Shown: positions 10,901 through 18,921 of the stretch, in pieces
Numbering within the stretch: the first letter of the stretch is position 1
Layout: each line of letters opens with the position of its first letter
Assembly (NCBI GenBank): GCA_036365455.1
Contig: JAWQUS010000017.1
Coordinates: 3,472,001-3,536,000, forward strand
Length of the DNA: 64,000 nucleotides
Reading direction: 5' to 3'
From: Macrosoma leucophasiata
Taxonomy: Eukaryota > Arthropoda > Insecta > Lepidoptera > Hedylidae
Position numbers and translations under genes: made by a program
The notes under the pieces: generated by a model
Database searches by the model: none
Seen by the model: only the letters and a program-made list of their open reading frames with translations
Told to the model about the DNA's origin: nothing

Positions 10901-12033
10901 TACATCCCGCGGAGGTGTGGGGGCCGTGGTTTTCTTAACGCCAGGACCCTGCATAACCGCGAGGTGTGCAGTCTGAGAAATTATTTTTTTTCCGCATGCG
11001 GGAAAATACAACAGGACGTGGTGGCAGTTGACAGCGGACTCACCCCACTTTCACTAGCTAAGGAGAACTGGCGCAAACCTGCGGTACTCACGACCAACGA
11101 CCGCGAGACGGTATGGCAAAGCAAGGAGCTTCATGGTCGCTTCTACCGGGCCCTCCACGGACCCCATATTGACTTTCTTGCATCAGTATCCTGGCTACGA
11201 TTCGGTGACCTCTTTGGGGAAACTGAAGGTTTTGTCTTTGCAATTATGGACGAAGTAGTTATGACTAATAACTACCGGAAGTATATTCTGAGAGACGGTA
11301 CGGCTGACATATGTCGGGCGTGCCACCGTCCCGGCGAATCTCTCAGACATATAGTGTCCGGCTGTTCAAGTCTGGCTAATGGCGAGTATTTGCATAGACA
11401 CAACCAAGTAGCCAGGATCATACACCAGCAACTTGCTTTGAAATATGGTCTGGTAGCCGAGGAAGTGCCATACTACAGGTATGTGCCCGACCCAGTTCTC
11501 GAGAATGGTCGTATCACACTGTACTGGGATCGATCTATCATCACTGACAGGACCATTGTTGCTAACAAACCTGATATAGTGTTGGTAGATCGAACGGAGC
11601 GCCGCGCAATGATCGTCGACGTCACCATCCCCCATGACGAGAATCTCGTGAAAGCTGAGAAGGATAAGGAGTTAAAATACCTTGATCTAGCTCACGAGAT
11701 TGTCAGCATGTGGCATGTGGATTCGGCGATCATTGTACCGATAGTCGTCTCGGTAAACGGCCTTATTGCCAAGAGCCTCGACCAACACCTTAAGAGGCTC
11801 ACGTTGGACGGCTGGGTCAAGGGCCTGATGCAGAAGGCAGTGCTCCTTGACACGGCGCGAATAGTGAGAAGATTCCTCTCTCTGCGTCCCTAACCACCGG
11901 TAGCTTGGACACTGTTCCCGCTGCCGGCGGCAAACTATTTTTTATTTTTTTATATATATATTTGTTTTTGATACTTATATATGTAAAAAAATAGGAAATA
12001 AGGTTGTAAATAAATAAGTGAAATAATAATAAT
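7974..12033 (+). mobile_element. R4/Dong-type non-LTR retrotransposon inside (TAA)n
   Basis: The element is about 4.05 kb between TAA repeats (7974-7990 on the left, 12024-12033 on the right). It has a 5' UTR of about 290 bp, one long ORF (8279-11893) and a short AT-rich 3' UTR with GTAAATAAATAAGTGAAA near its end. Both flanking TAA tracts are best read as the split tail of the pre-existing minus-strand 5S SINE at 12033-12398, because that SINE's TSD lies outside the LINE at 7963-7975. Bombyx Dong is, as I recall, associated with TAA repeats, which fits the endonuclease type. The exact 5' junction within AATAAAAAAAACCCC is uncertain by a few bases. Confidence 0.88.
8279..11893 (+). CDS. R2/R4-superfamily retrotransposon protein (RT + restriction-like endonuclease)
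   Basis: An uninterrupted 1204-residue ORF encodes the protein that would nick target DNA and prime reverse transcription of its own RNA in the nucleus. The N-terminal 90 residues are Pro/Arg rich with an AT-hook-like RRRGRPR (64-70). A Trp-containing segment at 97-150 may be the Myb-like DNA-binding region; I see no C2H2 finger. The RT core spans roughly 470-790: IDYKKAYD (catalytic D606), GIFQGDSLSP (668-677), YMDD (711-714) and YKYLGM (781-786). A CX2CX8HX4C knuckle lies at 1012-1029, followed by the restriction-like endonuclease: KPD (1097-1099), 14 residues, then D1114 and KELKY. This domain order is that of single-ORF RLE-bearing LINEs, and the length suits R4/Dong. The first ATG was chosen because it gives the whole frame with no upstream alternative. 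No stop or frameshift is visible, so it may be competent. Confidence 0.93.
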   Translation: MLTRARAREKAHPPPPDSSLSSASQPPDNVRDVSPARTTTPAVAAALSSSDESRPPTPPPPPPRRRGRPRLPASLGPRDPPIPNRAPAAGGNVPRMRWTRPLNESVMRAYYGATEGGINLTAYRNRMLSLFQVLEPAVQVSAQRLSDQVRVILRGNMLDAAALDRLRTDSQGNRAPPDSPRSAAPPPLSSADMPHSECEEDDDGIITVSTHCSDKLRSALEHALSEYRPIPIHLRPRLPRLPMHKRNIGLVCALDSQLSNYFDDCEDLSDTHLILYCAAVAVCRVARIKFPNTETTTRPRPTTPTWQCRIERRIAETRILIGKLSSFGMGNTRPRVMRFVKRAFAGTNINPHDYTARVTERIDYFKQKVYAWANRIRRYRERQDRYNGNRMFQKDQRWIYREWERPHSGATDMRPPDDTTMNEFWRSIWSAPVSHSEGDWITEIRRTCESINEMSETHISTEDVANAVHSVPNWKSPGPDGLHNFWLKWLRSSHALLASQFQQALDSGSLPHFLTTGITHLLHKSGSTAEPKNYRPITCLATLYKLLTSILRHKITKHIEDNSIMSVSQNGCRSRSRGTKELLLIDMTISQQVRRKRRSLSTCWIDYKKAYDSVPHTWLTKVLEFYKVDPIIRTFLQTCMSQWSTVLVYPASRRTLGADEPIQISRGIFQGDSLSPLWFCLALNPLSTLLEASGLGYRLRRDGQVISHLLYMDDLKLFGSNNSQLAELLKITENFSNSIRMEFGIEKCAVMHVEHGKIMESERIQLPGSISFRSLSASDSYKYLGMSEALGICEADMRQSLRERFFGRLKKVLKSLLSDGNKVRAFNGWVMPVLMYSFGIFRWTQTDLDALDRQVRSLLTSHRMHHPRSSVMRLYIPRRCGGRGFLNARTLHNREVCSLRNYFFSACGKIQQDVVAVDSGLTPLSLAKENWRKPAVLTTNDRETVWQSKELHGRFYRALHGPHIDFLASVSWLRFGDLFGETEGFVFAIMDEVVMTNNYRKYILRDGTADICRACHRPGESLRHIVSGCSSLANGEYLHRHNQVARIIHQQLALKYGLVAEEVPYYRYVPDPVLENGRITLYWDRSIITDRTIVANKPDIVLVDRTERRAMIVDVTIPHDENLVKAEKDKELKYLDLAHEIVSMWHVDSAIIVPIVVSVNGLIAKSLDQHLKRLTLDGWVKGLMQKAVLLDTARIVRRFLSLRP

Positions 12034-12398
12034 GACAACCCATTAAACGTCCCACTGCTGGGCACGAGTCTCTCCCCTTTTTTTTTTTGGGGGGAGGCCT
12101 GGAGCTTACACCACCACGCTGCTCCAATGCGGATTGGTGGAGGTGGGTGGGTTAGTGGCCAACCCACTGTCGGATGTTTTCAAACCGCCCATATGACCTC
12201 CGAAAAGGTTTAACGACTGCTATCCATCGATAGCAACCGGGACCGACGGCTTAACGTGCCCTCCGAAGCACGGAAACGCGCATTTAATTTGCCACTAGCG
12301 GTCACCCATCACACTATCCGACCGCGCCCGTAGTGCTTAACCGAGGAGATCGCTTACGATCTACACCAGCCGCTGGGCCATGCGCGCTTCACCTGTGT
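12033..12398 (-). mobile_element. 5S-derived SINE, host of the R4/Dong insertion
   Basis: This is a full-length reverse copy. The tail side (GACAACCCATTAAACGTCCC) touches the LINE's 3' TAA tract and the 5S-like head (CGGTCACCCATCACACTATC, GTGCTTAACCGA on the plus strand) ends near 12398. The poly(C/T) interior CCCCTTTTTTTTTTGGGGGG is longer than in sister copies. Its right TSD is at 12399-12411 and its left TSD is 4.4 kb away at 7963-7975. Confidence 0.9.
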
Positions 12399-12411
12399 TG
12401 TACCTACATTA
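12399..12411. repeat. 13-bp TSD of the 5S SINE, right copy
   Basis: TGTACCTACATTA matches 7963-7975 exactly. Confidence 0.9.
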
Positions 12412-12944
12412 TTTGAAATGTAATCAATACCAAAGAGATGGAGACGCTGGAGACGACCGACACGAGGTCCTGAAATAAGACCTCGGTTTAGCTTAGGCAC
12501 CAATCTCCCAAACTGTTATTTTTGTATAATATCATGTATAAAATACTTTTATAAGGAATCCAAAAACGTTGGAATCAAAGCATAATTCCTGCCGCAATCC
12601 TAGATCCCAAAGGATTTTGTTTATCTTGACTTTATTAACTCACATAATAGTATCCTTAATGTTGTTCAGACGCCCATCTGTTGAGATAACAAGAATTCAT
12701 GCTGTAGACCCCTGTTGTAATATAGAAGTGAATGGGAAGAATGGTTTCTGTACCTATTTACAAGGGAAAAGGTTTTTTAGACGTTTGAGAAATTATATTT
12801 AAATGTTGCAGACGGATTTCCGTATTTAGGGTTCTGTAGCAAGTAATCCTTATAATGTCAGTCCGATTGTCTGTCTGTCCGTAGCTAAGCTCGGAAACTT
12901 TTACTGCTAGAAAGATATTTTTTTTTACTTTTAATTTTTATGTA
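12412..12944. other. Mostly unassigned; family F scrap at 12815-12900
   Basis: It contains TAGGGTTCTGTAGC and CTGTCTGTCCGTAGC, resembling the family F repeat at 48984-49613 in reverse. No gene is recognised; the 77-codon frame at 12569-12802 shows no recognisable domain. Confidence 0.35.
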
Positions 12945-13026
12945 AATAAGATGACAAACAAACGTACAGTTCACTTGGATTTTAAGTGAAGACTGCAGCC
13001 TATAGACACTCACACAAAAACCAGAT
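12945..13026 (-). mobile_element. SINE family A tail fragment
   Basis: ATGACAAACAAACGTACAGT, GACTGCAGCCTATAGACACT and CACAC match the reversed 3' part of SINE A. An opposite-strand tail fragment (CTTGAACTGCATGCTTGTTT) follows at 13123-13185. Confidence 0.65.
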
Positions 13027-13185
13027 ATCATAATTAGAAGAACTGTATTAATGGTGAGATTTCAATAAATAAATAAGCAAAAAATAATGCAGGTAGATGC
13101 GTTGCAGGAAATTACTAGGAGAGGCAGTCATCACTTAGCATCCCCTTGAACTGCATGCTTGTTTGCTGCCTTCATTAAATAAAAC

Positions 13186-13375
13186 AAACGTAACTTCACG
13201 CCTGCCATCCCCGAAGGACCCGATTTTGATGGGACTTTCACTGGCAGATAGCTTATGTAATAAGAAGTAACTTAGGCTACTTTTATACTAGCTGCGCGAA
13301 CGACTTCGTCCGGGTAGATACTGAACAATCATAAAATCTCACGCGGACGCAGTCGCGGGCACAGCTAGTCTTCAA
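13186..13375 (-). repeat. Family E dispersed repeat
   Basis: It includes GGGACTTTCACTGGCAGATA, CTAGCTGCGCGAACGACTTC and GTCGCGGGCACAGCTAGTC. Two opposite-facing CTAGCTG/CAGCTAG ends lie about 80 bp apart. Confidence 0.6.
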
Positions 13376-13740
13376 TAAATTCCGTAAAGAAATATTTAGA
13401 CTCTTGAATAACCATTAAACGCAAACTAAACGTGCAAAGGAAATTGCAAAATGTCATCCAGGAGTTTTATTTCTTACGCCTTTAGAAATACAGGCCAAGA
13501 AATACATTCACAGACCATTCACGGCGTCGACAGCTACAGTATTTAAACTTATTGTACGACTCGGTCTTCTTCGGGATGGATTTAAAAATGCTGTGTAGCA
13601 ATTTAAAACTGAATGAACAAATAAATTTCCAATAATAATAATCCTTCATCGAGAGTGAATTACATTATCAAATATTGCAGTCATACATTCGTTACATACA
13701 TACTATTTTACACTAGGTCATTACTGTAGTAGTGTATTTT
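13376..13740. other. Unassigned stretch
   Basis: AT-rich, with no gene or recognised repeat. Confidence 0.3.
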
Positions 13741-14018
13741 ACTGGTCGTAGAACTCCAGTGACGGAGCTCGTGGGCGTAGGAACAACCACAATACCTTAT
13801 ATGCTTGCGGGTAAATGGTAGTGTTCAGCACTATCGTGTTCCGGTCAGGCGGTAATGTACGGCCCTGTAATTTCCGGCACAGAGGCATAACACCTTAAGC
13901 CTCAGGAGTGGTAACGCATCTGCATTTTGACCTTGGTCTTTGTGTGGGTCTCTATAATCTGCATCACTTAACATCAATGTGAACAGCATGTTTGTTTGCC
14001 ACTTCTATAAAAAAAATG
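13741..14018 (+). mobile_element. SINE family A, full length
   Basis: It runs from ACTGGTCGTAGAACTCCAGT to the tail GTTTGCCACTTCTATAAAAA. Scattered substitutions indicate moderate age. Confidence 0.85.
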
Positions 14019-14172
14019 AAACCGGCTGTTTATTCCCGGTGTCTTCTCTACATATAATTTAGATTTACCTCATTGACTACATACTCATAGTTTTTGTGAT
14101 AATTAATTAATATCGGGAAATGTTTAATTTTTTGGTAATATGTATTTATTCGAACGAATTAAAAGCTTGATA

Positions 14173-14544
14173 ATAATGCAGACTGATGAGAACTTCGTGG
14201 AGGCCGAAAAAGGCAAGGAAATTAAATAATGTCTTAATGGCTCACGAGATTGTCGCCATGTGGAATATGGATTCGGCCATCATTATGCCGATAGTCGCCA
14301 CGGTCAACAGACAGCCTCGACCAACATCTCAAGAGGCTCAAGTTAGGAAATTGGATCAAGGGTCTGATACAGAAAGCGGTACTCCTCGGCATGGCACATA
14401 TAGTGAAGATGTGCCTGTTTCTATGATCCTAACCACCGACAGCTTCGACCCTGATCCCGCTGCTGGCGGCACACTATTTTTTAAATATATATTTGTGGTT
14501 TTTATGTACCTATATGTAAAAAAAAAATTAATAAAAAAAAAAAA
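14173..14544 (+). pseudogene. R4/Dong-type LINE, 5'-truncated 3' end
   Basis: The first bases encode a remnant of the segment just after the endonuclease (DENFVEAEKGKE compared with DENLVKAEKDKE in the full element). The DNA then tracks the 3' coding region (CTCACGAGATTGTC, ATTCGGCCATCATT) and the 3' UTR (CCCGCTGCTGGCGGCACACT). A 1-bp-type frameshift follows the first residues, so it is dead. TAATAA lies at its 5' edge (14170-14175), consistent with TAA-associated insertion. A SINE C copy abuts its tail. Confidence 0.8.
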
Positions 14545-14545
14545 A

Positions 14546-14855
14546 CGTGACTTCACGCCTGTAATCCCCGAAGGGGTAGGCAGAGGTAAATGCATGCATT
14601 CAAGCATACATGCAAACACCCACGATTCGCCGGTTACGTTTTGGCCCATGTAACAGGTGGCGAGCCTGTTGACATCTCCGGGCACATTACCAAACTTTGA
14701 GGTACTGGGAAATTTCCAGAAAATGGAAAAATCCCAATAGAACCAGAGATAAAGGCTTTTTCAACATTATCTCTGATAACCCCCTACCCGGGAATCGAAC
14801 CCAGGACCTCAGCGTAGTAGTAGTGGCCTGCTACCACTAGGCTACCGAGGCAGTT
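14546..14855 (-). mobile_element. SINE family C, full length
   Basis: The reversed tRNA-like head (CGGGAATCGAACCCAGGACC, GCCTGCTACCACTAGGCTAC) lies at 14786-14850. The body contains GGCGAGCCTGTTGACATC and the terminal CCCCGAAGGGGTAGGCAG. It is the best-preserved copy and serves as the family reference. Confidence 0.88.
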
Positions 14856-15812
14856 TAATAAGTACAAGAAGCAAATATTTAATAAGTACAAGAATAACCG
14901 AGTGGAATAATCTAGACCGATGAACAAAATGTGACGTGAGCTGATTATACGCTTTTTCTGTTGAGTAAAACAAAACCAAAAAAAGACAGCGAGGTCAGGC
15001 GATGCCATTCGACTTCTAGGTCAGTTGCTTGCGATGCTCTTCAGTTATTATAAGAGTGTGCGCGACGTGCATATCCCAGGGAATTGTATGGTATACAAAA
15101 GGACCGCAAATCAACTTTAAAACGCTTTGAGAGAGTGATGCTCATAAACTTTAGTCTAAATGGTTGTTGAATGTCATAATGTTCCAATATGGTTCCAATT
15201 AAATTACGACCCTGTCTACGCGCAAAAACGCCTGAATATTTAAAGACCGCAAAATACGCGAACACGGAACTGCTGTACCCATTTTGAATTTATGTATGTC
15301 ATTGTGTCCTATAACATTATATCGGGATACGTTGCACGGTGAACACTGGTTTCATTTTAAATCATTTTTTTCTACTAACCTATTCACCCCCTCTTTATAC
15401 CTGAGCGGCCTCAACATTGGTGACTTCGTTCCGGATTTATAAATAATATCCAGAAAAAGCTGCATTTGGAGTATTGTTCGTGATTTGGAAGAATCATCGG
15501 GTCATCGCAAGTTCTACCTGCCACGAGGTGGAAATTCACCAGAGTAAAGATTGGCCTCATCAGTTCTTCCCTTATAGAATTATTATTCTATTAATCCGCC
15601 CAACACTGTACAGGTATTTATTTAGGAATTAAATTAATTAAGGTGCAATTTTAATAATTGAAGGTTAGTAATATTTTATCCTATGAGTGGTTACTTTAGT
15701 GTTCAATTTAAATGATTACACGCTCTTATTTTTTTAAATTAGCATTTAGTTATTTAAACCTGTGCAAAGTGTTGAAAAGTTAAATTACAAACTTATTATA
15801 CTGCTAAGAGTT
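14856..15812. other. Unassigned stretch, about 950 bp
   Basis: A short direct duplication of TTTAATAAGTACAAGAA lies at 14852-14895. The 74-codon minus-strand frames here show no recognised domain. I see no RNA gene. Confidence 0.3.
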
Positions 15813-15995
15813 GTAGACGACTGTTTGATTCGAAGGGTCGCGGGTTCGATCCCCGCACCGGGACAAATATTTGTATAGCCTACAGATATTTGTTTTGGGT
15901 CTGGGTATTTGTGTATGTGTTTTGTGTGAATAACGGCACCCATGACAGAGGTTTATACCAAATGCGGGGCTGTGAGTGTACGCGTATTGTATTGT
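15813..15995 (+). mobile_element. SINE family B, 5'-damaged
   Basis: The B box GGGTCGCGGGTTCGATCCCC is intact, but the A-box half of the head is altered. The body TTTGTGTATGTG and GGCACCCATGACAGAGG is retained. Confidence 0.78.
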
Positions 15996-16451
15996 AAATT
16001 AATCATATTGTTGGTTTTTCCAAATTTAACGTCAAAAGATTATCCGACTAATACGAGTAGACAGTAGCCTAATGGAAAATACTTAAAACTTTAGATTTTT
16101 ACAAGCTCGGAGCTGTTGCCAACTTGCTGTCAACCTTGAAGGACTCTCTTGACGTCAGTTATTAAAAACCCCATATTGTAGCGACGCAAAGTAGAAGATG
16201 AAGCTAGCAAGTTCCTTCCACAATTTGCATATTTTAAATATAAATTAACGCGCATCGTTGTGCACTTTCACGTGTCTCTCTTTAGCAGTTGGTGAGATCC
16301 GTGCGATGTTTTATTAAAGATGGTAGCACTATTTCAAATAGTGCCGCAGAGCACTCACTATTGTAAAAGTGATAGAAACGAGGTCAAAATATTAGTTATA
16401 TACCTACGAAGTTAAGCATATTTACATCATCTTCAAAAACATTTCCCAATG
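15996..16451. other. Unassigned stretch
   Basis: No gene recognised. AAGGACTCTCTTGACG and GCAAGTTCCTTCCACAATTT resemble motifs at 53040-53155 in the tandemly duplicated block, so an old copy of that sequence may lie here. Confidence 0.35.
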
Positions 16452-16453
16452 TA

Positions 16454-16705
16454 CAGTACTCAACAATTAATATTGCACATCGAGCCTGCGAAGGAGACGA
16501 TCGACAGGTTTCGACTTCGTAGAGCGTTATCTCTGTTGCACACTGCCTACGTAAGCACTGACAATCCGGTATTGGTCAAAACTTGATCAAAATGGTCGAC
16601 AAACGTTAAATAGGTACGGTGCAAAATAAATAACGCTCTGCAGACCCGAAATAAGCCGAAGTCTCCTTCCTAGGCTCGATGTGCAATATTTATTGTTGAG
16701 CACTA
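16454..16705. mobile_element. Tc1/mariner-like MITE, 252 bp, TA target
   Basis: Terminal inverted repeats of about 30 bp begin CAGTACTCAACAATTAATAT and continue TGCACATCGAGCC, and are flanked by TA on both sides. The interior holds further inverted pairs (GACTTCGTAGAGCGTTATCT). It has the same length as the copy at 55066-55317 and no coding capacity. A TA target plus a CAGT start is typical of Tc1-like elements. Confidence 0.85.
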
Positions 16706-16710
16706 TAAAC

Positions 16711-16830
16711 CACAACAGTGTCATGCCTCATTGGGGGGGAACATGCCATATCACCAATCTACCTGTCAAGCATGGCGTTTACAGATGGATTGACGAACGC
16801 AGTGTAGTTTTATCGTGGGTAGCTGTTCCC
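16711..16830 (-). mobile_element. LINE-type 3' tail fragment
   Basis: It parallels 3574-3737: AACAGTGTCATGCCTCATTG, CATGCCATATCACC and TAGTTTTATCGTGGGTAGCT. Confidence 0.5.
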
Positions 16831-16931
16831 TACCTCATTTGCCATAATTGTAAACTATATGCTTGTTTGTCACTTGATGACATAAAAAACCGGTCTAGTG
16901 CGTGTCGAGCCACGCGCTGTGTAGGTTTATA

Positions 16932-17170
16932 TAGGTTTCTGCTTTTAAAACCACCTTTGTCATTCACGCACATTATTTTCTCTGTAATATTCCCCTGAAG
17001 TCTACATCATCACTCAAGGCAATGAGTCGCAAAGTTGTGTAATAAATTGTATGCGGACCGCGTAACTGCTTCAAGTTATTTACGACGTCACGCACACTTC
17101 TAACTAATAAACAATGATGTACTGAATCTCACCATATCTTGCTGAAGTGATATGAAGGACAGATAACATA
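16932..17170. repeat. Duplicated segment, copy 1
   Basis: It matches 18300-18572 at an offset near 1395 bp over about 240 bp, for example TCTGTAATATTCCCCTGAAG and GTATGCGGACCGCGTAACTG. Differences are scattered and no TIR or coding frame is visible. Confidence 0.85.
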
Positions 17171-17240
17171 TAACCTTCTAAATAAATAAAACTCAAAGTC
17201 AACTGACTGACTAATCTATCAACGCACAGGCCGAACCATT

Positions 17241-17450
17241 GACGACCCGGTTAGTCCAGCGGTGTGAAACCATCGTTTGATTCGAAGGGTCGCGGGTTCG
17301 ATCTCCGCACCGGGACCAATATTTGTATGGCCTACAGATATTTGTTTCGGGTCTGGGTGTTTGTGTATGTGTTGTATGTGTACAACGGCACCCACGACAC
17401 AGGTTTATACCTACTGTGGGGCTGTGAGTGTAAGCGTATTTTATTATTTA
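17241..17450 (+). mobile_element. SINE family B, full length
   Basis: A complete tRNA-like head starts GACGACCCGGTTAGTCCAGC. The A box is TTAGTCCAGCGG and the B box is GGGTTCGATCTC. The body ends GGGGCTGTGAGTGTAAGCGT followed by a T-rich tail. It is the best copy of the family here. Confidence 0.87.
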
Positions 17451-17474
17451 TTTATTTTATTATTATTATTATTT

Positions 17475-17876
17475 GACGGATCGGGCTGAAATTTGGCATG
17501 TAGATAGTTATTATGATGCTGATGAAAGCATTCTCTAAGAAAAGAATTTTGAAAATTCGACTCCAAAGGGGTTTATTTTTTAAGCCCCTTAGGGGTGAAG
17601 AGACCCCTTAGAGGGATTGAAATGTTATATGAAACTTTTTATTCTTAAGACATATTTGCATGAAAGTTCGTAAGAAGTGAATACGACAAAAATAGTGAAT
17701 CATGCCTCTTTACAAGAATACTGTGACATTTCATATAGAACGATTTAGATGAAATGTCACGTTATTCTTGTAAAGAGGCGAATTATATTTCAGCGTTTTC
17801 CAAAATTCAACCCTTATGAGGATAAAATAGGGTATACTTATTGATGACATATAAACGCCATATTTTTTCAGTTACA
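17475..17876. repeat. Dispersed repeat with imperfect 31-bp hairpin
   Basis: GACGGATCGGGCTGAAATTT and GGCATGTAGA begin a unit of a type I associate with moth genomes. Arms at about 17704-17734 and 17749-17780 (GCCTCTTTACAAGAATA and its complement) form a long imperfect hairpin. No coding content. Confidence 0.6.
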
Positions 17877-18019
17877 CTAAGCCTGGGTTGCACCAAGATA
17901 TTTGGTAAAGTTTTTGTAAGATTTCACATCCTTCTCTATCTTATAGAAATCTGTTAAAGATAGAGAAGGATGTGAAATGTTACAATAACTTTGACTTTAA
18001 CAAAAATCTTCTTGCTTAG
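17877..18019. mobile_element. Foldback MITE, 143 bp
   Basis: Perfect 22-bp inner arms (17921-17942 and 17957-17978; ATTTCACATCCTTCTCTATC) are continued outward by imperfect pairing to the ends CTAAGCC... and ...GCTTAG. The whole unit can fold into one long hairpin. A related copy at 62815-63125 is split by a LINE fragment. Confidence 0.75.
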
Positions 18020-18062
18020 TCTTTTGTTGACATGTGTTTAAAGTAGGTACTCGTACTTACAA

Positions 18063-18275
18063 TTTTATTATTTTATTCATTACTAGCTGTTGCCCGCGGT
18101 TTCGCCCGCGTGGACGTCATTTTATAACTTACTAAGCCTATATTCTTTCTCAAAGTCAGCTCTATCTCTGTACCAAATTTAATTAAAATCGGTTCAGTCG
18201 TTTAGACGTGAAAAGGTAACAGACAGACAGGCAGACAGACAGACTTTCGCATTTATAATATTAAGTAGGGAAAGT
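18063..18275 (+). repeat. Family E dispersed repeat
   Basis: It starts TACTAGCTGTTGCCCGCGGT, contains ATTAAAATCGGTTCAGTCGT and ends in a (CAGA)n run and CGCATTTATAATATTAAGTA. Confidence 0.65.
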
Positions 18276-18299
18276 AGGGATTGTCTAACATTATTATGA

Positions 18300-18572
18300 A
18301 ATTTCTGCTATTAAAACCACCCTTGGCGTATATGTCTGTCCATAAACACTCACGTCATTTAAGCACATTATTTTCTCTGTAATATTCCCCTGAAGTCTAC
18401 ATCATCACTCAAGGCAATGAGCCGCAAAGTTGTGTAATAATGTGTATGCGGACCGCGTAACTGCTTCAAGTTATATATACGACGTAACGCACATTGTTTT
18501 CAACTAATAAACAATGATGTACTGAATCTTGACATATCTTACTGAAGTGAAATAAAGGCCAGAGGACATTTA
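18300..18572. repeat. Duplicated segment, copy 2
   Basis: Partner of 16932-17170, extended by about 30 bp near its left end. Confidence 0.85.
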
Positions 18573-18919
18573 AGGCAGAATAATTTTTAAATACATGATT
18601 TAAAACAGTTCTTAATGATTAGTCAGAATACAAGCCACTTAAATAAAAAAAACTAAATCGGTACATACCTATTATAGAACAAAGTCCCCTGTAGGGTCTT
18701 TCTGTCTCTCTGTTCGCTACAAACTCGAAGACTACTGCACGGATTTTGATAGGGTTTTCACCAACAAATAGAGTAATGCATGAAAATACTTTGTGTATAT
18801 AATGTTTCACACTCTTTGCCTACCCCGTATTGGCCTTGGCATAAAGATACATACCTACACACATCGTAACTACCGTAGAGACAAAATACTTTAAGCCTTA
18901 AGGGTACCATCGCATGACA
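18573..18919. other. Unassigned stretch with LINE tail scrap
   Basis: TTTGCCTACCCCGTATTGGC and CTTGGCATAAAGATAC at 18815-18855 resemble the LINE 3' end at 25115-25263. The rest is unassigned. Confidence 0.35.
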
Positions 18920-18921
18920 TA

